IMG/VR virus record: IMGVR_UViG_3300044695_001740
Location: 1 to 41,866 of that record
Source: a virus
Reading direction: 5' to 3' (one strand)
DNA length: 41,866 nt
The translations under genes and the position numbers were made by a program. Under the pieces are notes generated by a model. It was not told the origin of the DNA and made no database searches. It saw only the letters and a program-made list of their open reading frames with translations. The first letter of the stretch is position 1. Each line of letters begins with the position of its first letter. This document shows, piece after piece, positions 21,043 to 30,117 of this stretch.

Positions 21043-22539
21043 ATGGCAGCCAAAAAGGGCAAGACCAATAGAAAGTATCGGCAGGCAAAGCAGGCTGCCA
21101 AACCTGCTGCTAAGGCAGCATTCTCTGGCAAGAAGCAAGCTTCTCGCAAAGACCCAAAGATTAAAATCAGTGCTGAAGATAAGATGGCATTGAAGGACAT
21201 GAAGGATACTGCTAAAGCAGACCTTGGTAAGAATGCTTACCTCAGTAAAGCTGAATATAATGCAACTCAAGCCAAGGCACGTGAAGCATTCCGTGAAGCC
21301 ATGCGTACCGAGTTTGGTGAGTACGGCGGAAAGAAAGCATCACCTGCAGAAGCAGCAATGAAGGATACTAAAGCAGGCGGTAAAAAAACAAAGCCAAAAG
21401 CTAAAGCCAAGTTTTCCGCTAAAGGTCCATCTCTCGTAGAGGATGGCAAGGTTGTATCCGAAGCACGTGCTAGAGAAATCATGTCAGGAGAAAAGAAATC
21501 TGCACCGAAAAAGAAAGCAGCGGTAAAGAAGGCTGCTGTAAAGAAAGTAGCACCATCGAAGCCATCTGCTCCTGCGACTTCGAAAGCTGCCACTGTAGCA
21601 GAACCGAAACAAAAGCCTGCTGTTAAGAAGCCAGCACCTAAGAAGAAGGCTGCAACAAAGAAGGTTTCTACACCAAAGGTAACACGTCCAACTGATGCAT
21701 CGCTTACAGCGATGGAAGATGAAAAGCTAAAGCAGACAAAAGAAAAGCTTATTAAAGAAGGTAAACTTTCAGGGTCTAAAGAATTAGCAATCCGTCCAAA
21801 GGGTACTGTTGCTAGTACACGTACAGGCACAGTTGCAACAACTACATCACGAGTAACACCAGTTCCTGGTAGCGGTGGAGTTGTAAAGAAGAAGGGCTTG
21901 CTACGCAAAATCGGTGGCAAGTTTGTACCACTTGTAGTTGGCGGTGAAGTTGTTTCAATAGCAAAAGGTTCTACAAATAAAGATTTGAATGAAATTCAAA
22001 GATTAAAGCAGAAACTTGATGGAAAAAACATCGGCGCTAAGGAAGGCGCAGCAACTCAAATAAGCAACCTTGCTAACCTTTTGACAATGGGTGCAGTTGG
22101 TCAAACACGTCGTGAACGTATGGACGAACTTAACGCAAAGATTAAAAAGAAGGAAGCTGCCAATAAGAAGGCTAACAAGGGATTACGTTATGGTCCTGAT
22201 GGCTCAAGCCTAGTTCCAGGAACTGCTGCATATAAAGCAGGTTCTAAGACTCGCCCAGTAAAGCCAGTAGCACCAGGTGCTGCAGGTGGCGCATCTGGCG
22301 GTAAGTCGGGTGGCAGCGCTGGTGGCACAACTTCAGGCGCAGGTGGTTCAACTATCAAGGCAACACCAGGTAGCACATACACAGTTAAGTCAGGTGACAC
22401 ACTTAGTGCAATTGCTAAAGCATCTGGCGTATCTCTTGCAGAGATTCGTAAAGCAAATAAGAAGTTTACGACCAATCCTAAGTACAAGCAAGGAAGCATG
22501 ATTTGGTCAGGAACTAAGGTAAACATTCCAAAGAAGTAG
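21043..22539 (+). CDS. Histone H1-like Lys/Ala-rich protein with C-terminal LysM
   Basis: 498 residues. Residues 1-250 are Lys/Ala/Pro-rich, with tracts such as KKKAAVKKAAVKKVAPSKP resembling histone H1 tails. A Gly/Ser-rich linker (about 405-440) leads to a LysM domain at 447-498 (YTVKSGDTLSAIAKASGVSL, then NPKYKQGSMIWSGTKV). LysM binds N-acetylglucosamine in peptidoglycan, and the basic part should bind DNA. A virion-internal or ejected protein that accompanies DNA to the wall is a reasonable inference. Confidence 0.82.
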   Translation: MAAKKGKTNRKYRQAKQAAKPAAKAAFSGKKQASRKDPKIKISAEDKMALKDMKDTAKADLGKNAYLSKAEYNATQAKAREAFREAMRTEFGEYGGKKASPAEAAMKDTKAGGKKTKPKAKAKFSAKGPSLVEDGKVVSEARAREIMSGEKKSAPKKKAAVKKAAVKKVAPSKPSAPATSKAATVAEPKQKPAVKKPAPKKKAATKKVSTPKVTRPTDASLTAMEDEKLKQTKEKLIKEGKLSGSKELAIRPKGTVASTRTGTVATTTSRVTPVPGSGGVVKKKGLLRKIGGKFVPLVVGGEVVSIAKGSTNKDLNEIQRLKQKLDGKNIGAKEGAATQISNLANLLTMGAVGQTRRERMDELNAKIKKKEAANKKANKGLRYGPDGSSLVPGTAAYKAGSKTRPVKPVAPGAAGGASGGKSGGSAGGTTSGAGGSTIKATPGSTYTVKSGDTLSAIAKASGVSLAEIRKANKKFTTNPKYKQGSMIWSGTKVNIPKK

Positions 22540-22547
22540 GGTAAACA

Positions 22548-22943
22548 ATGTCAATGATGCAGCCTTCGGGTCCAGGTCCGTTCTCAAAGAGAACTGACCG
22601 ACAGGGCGCAAAGCAACTTCCAAATGCTGCCTATGGTGAGCAAAAGCAATTCCAGGCAGAGCAAGCAGGCGCACCAATGGCTAGAACACCTAATCCAATG
22701 GCGGATGTTGTTCCATTAACTGCGCCTACACGCAGACCAGATGAACCTGTTACTGCAGGTGTTGATGCTGGTCCAGGTCCAGGTAGTGAAATTTTAGGTC
22801 TTAAAACACCAACAGATGTTACGTTAGAAGACCTTACTAAGTTATCTAAATACATGCCGTTAATGATGCAGTATGCAGATTCACCACAATCAAGTGGAAC
22901 AATGAAAGCGTTTGTAAAATATTTGAGGAGTCAATCGGGATGA
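22548..22943 (+). CDS. Unknown virion-region protein, 131 residues
   Basis: The N-terminal 90 residues are Pro/Gly/Gln-rich and probably disordered (PSGPGPFSKRTDRQGAKQLP, DAGPGPGSEILG). A short helical end (TLEDLTKLSKYMPLMMQYAD) may be the interaction site. The stop overlaps the next start (ATGA). Probably a structural or assembly protein. Confidence 0.75.
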   Translation: MSMMQPSGPGPFSKRTDRQGAKQLPNAAYGEQKQFQAEQAGAPMARTPNPMADVVPLTAPTRRPDEPVTAGVDAGPGPGSEILGLKTPTDVTLEDLTKLSKYMPLMMQYADSPQSSGTMKAFVKYLRSQSG

Positions 22944-23119
22944 AGATTCTCAAGAAGTTCGAAGAGAACCTTGAGTACCTTGGATTTGATTTAGCTCCTG
23001 TTGCTTGGGACATAGCAAAGATGAAGTTTGATTCTGACGATGACCGCTTAGCTTTGCTAGAGGAATTAACAACAACGAAGGAGGCTGAGCCAGTTGTCAA
23101 TGACGGAATGGTGGAATGA
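22940..23119 (+). CDS. Small acidic helical protein, 59 residues
   Basis: ATG 22940 overlaps the previous stop (ATGA); the end overlaps the start of the 1657-residue gene by 26 bases. MKILKKFEENLEYLGFDLAP and WDIAKMKFDSDDDRLALLEEL suggest two or three helices. It could be a chaperone or anchor for the giant protein; inference only. Confidence 0.7.
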   Translation: MKILKKFEENLEYLGFDLAPVAWDIAKMKFDSDDDRLALLEELTTTKEAEPVVNDGMVE

Positions 23120-26100
23120 CCCACGTTATACTGACCAGCCTACTTCAACTCCTCCATCAAAAGTAGATGGATTTAAGAAAAATCAATCCGATGGAACCAA
23201 GGTTGGAAAGATTGAAGAAGCTGTTGTACCTAAAGTAGCAGGAGCAATCGAGTCTGCACAAAAAAGCAGGTTTGGATTTATAGTTAATCCAGCAATGCGT
23301 GTGCTAGAAACATTTGGCGAAAGAGTTGTACAGCCACTTACTCAAGGCGTGTCTACTGGTCTGCTTACAGCAGAAGCTGCACGTCAAGGCAAAGGCAGCA
23401 ACATTGTAGAAAACTTTAGGTTTGCTAAAAAGCAATCTAAAAAGATTTCCATGGGTCAAGCTTTGGCTACAACCGTTGGTCAAACAGTTTCACCTGTACT
23501 CGGTCCATTAACTAACCCTACGTTTCTTAATGAAGACTTTAACGTGTTCGATGATAAGCAACGCGACAAAGCATTCCGTGATGAATGGTTTGGTGTGTTT
23601 GCATCAGGAGGTACTGACCTAGCACTTGCAGCGCTTGGCACTAAAGGTGCTGGTACTGCAATCCGAACAGGAGCTAAGAAGGTAGTTGGACCGAAGAAGA
23701 TTGTAACTGGTGAAGATATGAACCAGTTCCGCAATAAACTTAATGACATTGTCAATGAGGTAGAAGCAGGCGTAGCCACGGAGGCACGTACACGTACAGG
23801 TCTTAGCGTTCTTGTAGATGATGCAGTAGAGACACGCGATGTGTCCAAGCTTGCTGCTAACCCGCTTATTAGCGAAACATCTAACCCATATCGTACAGCA
23901 ACAATCGTTTCACGATTAGATAACCACCGCGATGTAGCAGATTACCTGCTAGCAGAACGCGGAGATGCTGCTGCATTCAATCGATTCTTTGCTAAGAATC
24001 CACTTGATGCAGACCATATTGATGACTATGGGTTTGACAAGACAACACCTATTACAGATTTTTCTGACATTGGTAAAGACATGTTGTCGCCAAAGTTAGA
24101 AACTCGCTTTCAGCGTGTCCTAGATGCAAAGAAAGCATCAGACCCACAATTTGCTAGAGCTCTTGAAGAGTTCGCAAGCAACGTCCCACGTGGCGTTGGC
24201 GTTGAATCATGGCAGCCAGGACGATTTGCTGCACTTGAATCCGTTGGGCTAGCCAAGAAGAAGCTTGCTATCCAAGCACAGTTTGGTGACCTTAAGTTAT
24301 TTGGTGACGATGGTTCCAGCAATTGGAAGACAGAGGTTTACCAAAGCAAGCCTTACGACAGAGTAATTCGTACGATTGCATGGGTTGGCTCAGGTCGTCC
24401 ACAAGGTCATATTAATATTTCTAACCCACGTAAGTTCGAAGCATCAAGCGATTTGTTATCAGACCTCAACCGTCTTCAATTCCTTAGCGGAGCCGAAGGC
24501 GCTAAGTTTAAGCGACGTATGGTTGAGCAGTTCCTTAACGCACAAGATGATACGCAACGTGCTATCGCACTTGGTCGTATCGAAGAGCAGGTAATGGTTC
24601 GTCTTGCTAAAGCATACGGCATTACAGATATGCAGGATATCCGTTCGGCATCAGATGCCGTCAAGGAAATCACTCGTTGGCGTTCAAAGACTGCAGAGAA
24701 TCGTGCAAGCATTAAGCAGTATGCTGCTAAGAATGGTTGGATTCCTGGCGAAGATGGTTCAATTAACGTACAGAACTTTATTTCCGTAGCAAACGAAGCG
24801 CAGACAATTCCTATGCTGGACTTCCGTAAGCTTGAAGTTGAAGTAATCTTCAACGCTCGTCGCATGGCTGGCAAGGGAACTAAGGTTACCGATGCACAGT
24901 ATTACGGAGCACGTGTATCAAAGGCGTTCATGAACACAGGTCAATTACTTGACCTTGCTAACATGGTATTCAGTAACTTGAACTTAATTCGTCTTGCTTA
25001 CATTCCTAAGAACTCTATGGTAGACCCAATGGCTCGTGCCAGCATGGCACTAGAGTCAATGGAGTTAATCCGTAATGGAGCTCCTGCATTAGACAACATT
25101 GTCTATAACTCAAGCTTAAGCAGAGAATCGCTTAAAAGATTTATTCCAGGAACACCAGCAGCAGCAGCTCGCAAGCGAGCCAAAGATGCTAGATTCCAAA
25201 TCGAACGTTATCAATCCGAGATTGAACCAAAGATTGCTGCATGGGAAAAAGCACAGGCTGCAGAAGATGCTGCACGTAAAGCAATTACCAAAGCTGCTAA
25301 ACAACGCGAATCTGCGCTTAAAGTAGCAGCACGTAAACAAGGTGACCCAGATGCACAAGCTGCAGTACACGCAGCAGATGATGCGTTGTATGAGGCACGT
25401 ACCGCTTTGGCTAACGCAGAGGCAGACCTTGGTCGCTCAGCAGATTTACTTAACGGATATGCCAAACTTATTCAAAAGCAACGCCGAGATTGGGTTGACT
25501 TTGAAACAACTAAGCAAGGGCGCAAAGCAGGCAAGAAGCGCCTTGGCACAGAAAAAGAAGTTATCGTAAGTGCTAGCGGTAAGAAGTACACTATCGATGG
25601 TCTTGCAGACCCTAACGTACGTGGTGTTGGTGCTTACATGTCAGAGGTTGACTCAGCACAGAACTTCTACTCAACTGCCATGCAGTCAGAAATTTCTCGT
25701 AGGTTACAGGCAGACGGAACACGATTCGTAAAGATTGACCGTCGAGACAGAGCAGAGTACATGAATGCTTTGGCTCATATTGCTAACCGCCAGATTCGCA
25801 GCGAAATTAATTTGCCTATTGGCATGATGATGCGTGGGGATTCACCAGCAGATATTCTTAAGTATCTTTATTCACCAGCTGGTAAAGAATACAGACTGCG
25901 TATGCAGTCACGGTTCGGCAAGGACATGACCAAGGATGACTTTGCTGCATGGATTACACAGACAACCGACAAGCTTGTCAAGATGTATCCAGACCCAGAC
26001 CTACGTAAGATTATTCTTGAACGTAACGTAAGTGTCGACGAAGTAGATGCAATGCTCTACGGTCGCACTGACTTGCTTGAGTCAATTGATGGACCAAACA

Positions 26101-28067
26101 TTAGACTCGATGACCTAAACGGCATGGAGCGCGGGTTGGTTAAACTTGGCGGAGCAACAGATACAGCATGGAAGATTCTTTCAGCAGCTGAAAACAAACT
26201 TGTACGTAACCCGCTGTTCTTGTCTTATACAAGAGCAGAGATGAAGGACTTGGTTAACGCAGCAGAACGTGCTGGAATTGATGTCAAGGATGCCGTAGTT
26301 AATAACGAGATTCGTCAGATTGCTTATCGTAAAGCCCTTGCTCGTGTAGAGGAAACTCTTTACTCATCACGTCGTTTGACTAACGGTATGTATGTGGCAC
26401 GTTATGCCATGTCATTCCCTCTAGCATTCTTTAATAGCCAGATTGTGGCACTACGTCTCATGGCTCGTAACCCGATGAATGCATACTGGTACAACAGTAT
26501 CCAGCAGGCATTTGATAACTACGAAGCTTACGAAGATAAAGATGGTAATACATACAGCAAGATATCTGACGTACCTCGTGGCACATCAGTAACTGTTAAG
26601 TATCCACTTCCACTTGGCTGGGGTAATAAAGCACTCAAACCATTTATGGATGAGCGTGGTGGTGGCATTAGGTTTAATCCTAAGCAACTAGAGTTTATGG
26701 TTGCTGACCCATCAGTATCTTTCTTTGGCGGAATTGCAGTATCTGAACTTATTAAGAACGGATTCATGGAGAATACTCCATGGGGTGTACATGGTGAAAC
26801 CATTGCACAGGGACTACGCGATTTCCTTGGTGATGACGTTTATGAAAGTAGCGTTCTCTACGGAGGATACCCAATCGAAGGGTCTAATCTAGTAGAGACT
26901 ACTAAGAACGCAATGCTGTCTGGATATCAGCAATCTCTTTATGATGCGGTCTACTCACTATTTGATGGTGGAAAGATTCGTGCTGGCGCAAGCGAACGAT
27001 ATGTCGATAACGTTATGACACATTATCGCGTAGCGTACGCCGAATGGGATAGAAACGGTCGCGTTGGTTTACCACCAAGCATGAAGTCAGCAGCCAAGTC
27101 TGCTGCCAACATGGCATTTATCCGAGCAATTGTGCAGTTCTCTGCACCAATTTCAGCAAGCTTTGACCCAGTTACTCGTGCTGCTACAGCATATTATGCC
27201 GACCTTGTCGAGATGGCAGGCGGAGATTACAAGATAGCACAAGACATAATGATTGACGAGTGGGGTATTGACTCACTTGCTCTTGTTGGTTCTAACAAAA
27301 AGAATGTTGCTGGCGTAGCCACAACAATGAATGACCTCAAGATGATTCGCAAGAATCCACAATTATTAGAAACAATTGGTCGATTCAATACAAAGTATGC
27401 GGGGTTATTGTCATCTGGTTACGGAGACTTGGCTGGTTCAGGTAGTGGTGCTGATGATTACTCAACAGAAGTAGCAGCTATCTACAAGAAGCTTAACTTT
27501 CCTGGTGAGTTTAATAACCCAATTACCCAACAGAAGACATCTACAGAACTTAAGCGAGGCGTAGAAGCCCGACGTGGTTGGGCTGAGTACCAGAAGGCTG
27601 TTGACTGGCGTGATGCCAAGATGTCTGAGTATGGCATCGGCTCCACCTATGAAACACGATATGCAACCAGTGGCATTAAACGTTTGTTTGATGACATGGT
27701 TCAAGACGTTGAAGATGAGTTCAAGGGCTGGGTTGATGAACGTGACGAGGGTCGTAAAGACTACTGGGAAGGTTTCATTCCAACCGTAGATAACATCTTA
27801 AATGATACCAAGTGGAGAGCACATGCCCTCAACCAAGGAAGCCTTAAGTGGGAAGAGATTGCTGCCTGGACTGCAAAAGCAAAGCAGTTTAAGAAAGCTT
27901 ACAGCAGACCAAATGAAACAGATAAGGGAAAGCTGATTCTAAAGCAGCAGTTCAATCAGTTCCATTACAACTTCTTACAGACAGCATCTGAGGAATTTGC
28001 AACATTTTCCACACGATGGCTAGAAAACATGCCAGAACTAGAAACAGAATTCGTGGTGAATAAATAA
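23094..28067 (+). CDS. Giant putative internal virion/ejection protein, 1657 residues
   Basis: Likely TTG start at 23094, nine bases after AAGGAGG; ATG 23100 is the alternative. The largest gene of the genome. I see no catalytic motif. Residues 1-150 include amphipathic and hydrophobic helices (GVSTGLLTAEAARQG, GTDLALAALGTKGAG). A long charged coiled coil runs at about 690-805 (IERYQSEIEPKIAAWEKAQA, NAEADLGRSADLLNG). Several later stretches are weakly hydrophobic (ARYAMSFPLAFFNSQIVALRL). Size, coiled coil and neighbours suggest an ejection protein comparable in role to T7 gp16. It is encoded between portal and scaffold, an unusual place. Confidence 0.82.
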   Translation: MSMTEWWNDPRYTDQPTSTPPSKVDGFKKNQSDGTKVGKIEEAVVPKVAGAIESAQKSRFGFIVNPAMRVLETFGERVVQPLTQGVSTGLLTAEAARQGKGSNIVENFRFAKKQSKKISMGQALATTVGQTVSPVLGPLTNPTFLNEDFNVFDDKQRDKAFRDEWFGVFASGGTDLALAALGTKGAGTAIRTGAKKVVGPKKIVTGEDMNQFRNKLNDIVNEVEAGVATEARTRTGLSVLVDDAVETRDVSKLAANPLISETSNPYRTATIVSRLDNHRDVADYLLAERGDAAAFNRFFAKNPLDADHIDDYGFDKTTPITDFSDIGKDMLSPKLETRFQRVLDAKKASDPQFARALEEFASNVPRGVGVESWQPGRFAALESVGLAKKKLAIQAQFGDLKLFGDDGSSNWKTEVYQSKPYDRVIRTIAWVGSGRPQGHINISNPRKFEASSDLLSDLNRLQFLSGAEGAKFKRRMVEQFLNAQDDTQRAIALGRIEEQVMVRLAKAYGITDMQDIRSASDAVKEITRWRSKTAENRASIKQYAAKNGWIPGEDGSINVQNFISVANEAQTIPMLDFRKLEVEVIFNARRMAGKGTKVTDAQYYGARVSKAFMNTGQLLDLANMVFSNLNLIRLAYIPKNSMVDPMARASMALESMELIRNGAPALDNIVYNSSLSRESLKRFIPGTPAAAARKRAKDARFQIERYQSEIEPKIAAWEKAQAAEDAARKAITKAAKQRESALKVAARKQGDPDAQAAVHAADDALYEARTALANAEADLGRSADLLNGYAKLIQKQRRDWVDFETTKQGRKAGKKRLGTEKEVIVSASGKKYTIDGLADPNVRGVGAYMSEVDSAQNFYSTAMQSEISRRLQADGTRFVKIDRRDRAEYMNALAHIANRQIRSEINLPIGMMMRGDSPADILKYLYSPAGKEYRLRMQSRFGKDMTKDDFAAWITQTTDKLVKMYPDPDLRKIILERNVSVDEVDAMLYGRTDLLESIDGPNIRLDDLNGMERGLVKLGGATDTAWKILSAAENKLVRNPLFLSYTRAEMKDLVNAAERAGIDVKDAVVNNEIRQIAYRKALARVEETLYSSRRLTNGMYVARYAMSFPLAFFNSQIVALRLMARNPMNAYWYNSIQQAFDNYEAYEDKDGNTYSKISDVPRGTSVTVKYPLPLGWGNKALKPFMDERGGGIRFNPKQLEFMVADPSVSFFGGIAVSELIKNGFMENTPWGVHGETIAQGLRDFLGDDVYESSVLYGGYPIEGSNLVETTKNAMLSGYQQSLYDAVYSLFDGGKIRAGASERYVDNVMTHYRVAYAEWDRNGRVGLPPSMKSAAKSAANMAFIRAIVQFSAPISASFDPVTRAATAYYADLVEMAGGDYKIAQDIMIDEWGIDSLALVGSNKKNVAGVATTMNDLKMIRKNPQLLETIGRFNTKYAGLLSSGYGDLAGSGSGADDYSTEVAAIYKKLNFPGEFNNPITQQKTSTELKRGVEARRGWAEYQKAVDWRDAKMSEYGIGSTYETRYATSGIKRLFDDMVQDVEDEFKGWVDERDEGRKDYWEGFIPTVDNILNDTKWRAHALNQGSLKWEEIAAWTAKAKQFKKAYSRPNETDKGKLILKQQFNQFHYNFLQTASEEFATFSTRWLENMPELETEFVVNK

Positions 28068-28885
28068 TGGAAGCTCCAGTACGTAACAACTACCCAGCAG
28101 GTGCTGCTGGTCAGAAGCAATACAACGCAGCAGTAGTTAAATACAAGAAGTATCTTAAGAGTTTACAAGATACAAGTAATAATACAGACCTTAACTACGC
28201 TCCAATTATCCTTCCTGGTATTCCAACTGGTTCTGGTATTAGCGATGTACAGGCTAAGGCTTGGTTCAAATACACTGCAGCTAAAGCTCCTAAAGGTAGC
28301 GCTGTTCGTAGGTACTATGACAACTTTGTTGCTACAGCAACACGAATGGGTGTAGCTAGAGATAAAGTTCAAGATGTTTGGGATGAGGCTGTTAACTGGA
28401 CTCAGGCTATTGGCTCTGGCTCTAAGGGCGACCCAGCAATGTACTTAAGTTCGCTTAACCCATCCGACTTTGCGGATAAAACAGCGGTTAAGAAGTATGG
28501 AACTACCAAGTCTAAGCAGACAACAATAACTGAATACAGCGCTTCAGGCGCTGGTGCAGATATTACAAAGACATTTGAATCAGAGCTTGGTCGTACTGCT
28601 ACATCTGCTGAATCTGCAGCATACCTTAAGGCAGTTAATGAAAAGGCTAAGAAGGAACCTTCTGTATATGAAGGAACTACTACGACATCACCAGGTAAAG
28701 GTGGAGTAGACCAGTCAGTAACTACAGCAACAAATAAAACTGGGTTTGACCCAACTATATTCGCACAAAACTTTGCTCGCAGTATGCCTGATTACGCAGA
28801 ATCTTTTGCAGCAAAAAATGTGCTAAAGATTATTGAAGGTCTAATTGGTTCAGACCGTACAGCAATCGGCAAGGTGGTTCAATAA
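28067..28885 (+). CDS. Unknown virion-associated protein, 272 residues
   Basis: The start overlaps the giant gene's stop (TAATG). Basic, helical N-terminal half (YNAAVVKYKKYLKSL, RRYYDNFVATATRMGVA) and a Thr/Ser/Gly-rich second half with SELGRTATSAESAAYLKAVNE. It shares neighbourhood and composition with the two LysM proteins that follow and is probably part of the same ejection assembly. Confidence 0.75.
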   Translation: MEAPVRNNYPAGAAGQKQYNAAVVKYKKYLKSLQDTSNNTDLNYAPIILPGIPTGSGISDVQAKAWFKYTAAKAPKGSAVRRYYDNFVATATRMGVARDKVQDVWDEAVNWTQAIGSGSKGDPAMYLSSLNPSDFADKTAVKKYGTTKSKQTTITEYSASGAGADITKTFESELGRTATSAESAAYLKAVNEKAKKEPSVYEGTTTTSPGKGGVDQSVTTATNKTGFDPTIFAQNFARSMPDYAESFAAKNVLKIIEGLIGSDRTAIGKVVQ

Positions 28886-30114
28886 TGGCACAGAAGACAG
28901 TTACCGTAAAGAGGGGCGATACGCTTAGCGCTATCGCAAAAGCCAATAAGACAACTGTTGCTGCTATTGCCAAGGCTAATCCAAACATTAAGAATGTTAA
29001 TGTTATTAGAGTTGGTCAGAAAGTTATTCTTCCTGGTGCTACACCACCAAAGACAACTAAGCCACCAAAGACAACTACACCACCTCCTGCTGGAAGCACA
29101 ACGGTTGTAACAAACCCAGCTACCTTGAGCACAACAGCGGTGCAAACAAGAGACACATTCTCAATGGCTGAACTTGAGTCTAGGTTCAAAATTGCTGCTG
29201 GTGTATTAAAGTCCAACCCATCATTGCAACAGGCTTTAGCCAAGATTCTTGGTGACCCAAAGACTGGCGAAGGAATGGTCACAGACCCTTACCTTCAGGA
29301 ACAAATTATTAAAGCCAGTGACTGGTTTAGAACACAGACAGATAAACAACGTCAGTTTGATTACGCTAAGCAGACAAACCCTGGTCAGTTCCAAGCAGAC
29401 TTACAGTCAAACGCTAGCGAAATTGTACGTAAGTTTTCTGCAAACGGATTAAAGATTACTGCACAAGAAGCAATTACTTATGCCGAACAGATGATGAAAG
29501 AATCTGTTATTCAAAACGGTAAGGTTATTAGTTACGACAAGAACTATCTTAACCAGGTTATGGCTAATGCAATTGACTTCACCCAGACTGGCAGGGTTGG
29601 TACTAAAGACAAAGTTGTATACACCAAGCTTAGTGGCAACATGGAAACACTTGCAGAAAGCCTATACAAGCAGGCATGGGATTACGGATACGACAGAACT
29701 ATGTCTAATGAAGGTTTCACCAAGTGGTTTGAAACCAGCATGAAGGGATTAGTTGCTGGCACATTAAATGAAGCGCAGGTCAATGACCAGCTTCAGGCGC
29801 GAGCAAAGTCATTTGCTCCTGGTCTGGCTAATCTTATTGACCAAGGTCAAACACTTCGTCAAGCAGCAGAACCATGGTTGCAATCTATAGCCGACGTGTG
29901 GGAAACAAACGTCAATGAGATTGACCTTAATGATGAATATGTACAACGTGCGCTCAACGTAACAGACGAGAAGGGCAATGTTCAGCCTATCAATCTGTAC
30001 GACACTAAGAAGTTAGCTCGTCGCAGTGCTAAGTGGGATACCACTCAAAATGCAAAAGAAGAAAAGACAAGAATCGCAAACCGCATTCTTCAAGACTTTG
30101 GATTCCTGGGGTAA
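28885..30114 (+). CDS. LysM-containing putative ejection protein, 409 residues
   Basis: LysM at residues 2-50 (TVTVKRGDTLSAIAKANKTT, VIRVGQKVILPG), a Pro/Thr linker (PPKTTKPPKTTTPPP), then a helical domain (GRTATSAES-like block absent; SLQQALAKILGDPKTGEGMV, ITYAEQMMKESV, GYDRTMSNEGFTKWF). The start overlaps the previous stop. LysM should tether it to peptidoglycan during infection. No lytic active site is visible. Confidence 0.82.
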   Translation: MAQKTVTVKRGDTLSAIAKANKTTVAAIAKANPNIKNVNVIRVGQKVILPGATPPKTTKPPKTTTPPPAGSTTVVTNPATLSTTAVQTRDTFSMAELESRFKIAAGVLKSNPSLQQALAKILGDPKTGEGMVTDPYLQEQIIKASDWFRTQTDKQRQFDYAKQTNPGQFQADLQSNASEIVRKFSANGLKITAQEAITYAEQMMKESVIQNGKVISYDKNYLNQVMANAIDFTQTGRVGTKDKVVYTKLSGNMETLAESLYKQAWDYGYDRTMSNEGFTKWFETSMKGLVAGTLNEAQVNDQLQARAKSFAPGLANLIDQGQTLRQAAEPWLQSIADVWETNVNEIDLNDEYVQRALNVTDEKGNVQPINLYDTKKLARRSAKWDTTQNAKEEKTRIANRILQDFGFLG

Positions 30115-30117
30115 ACA

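Noticed and set aside
21267-21920. 217-codon leftward frame opposite the Lys/Ala-rich gene
   Set aside because: The Phe/Ala-rich product is the expected complement of Lys/Ala codons; no start signal.
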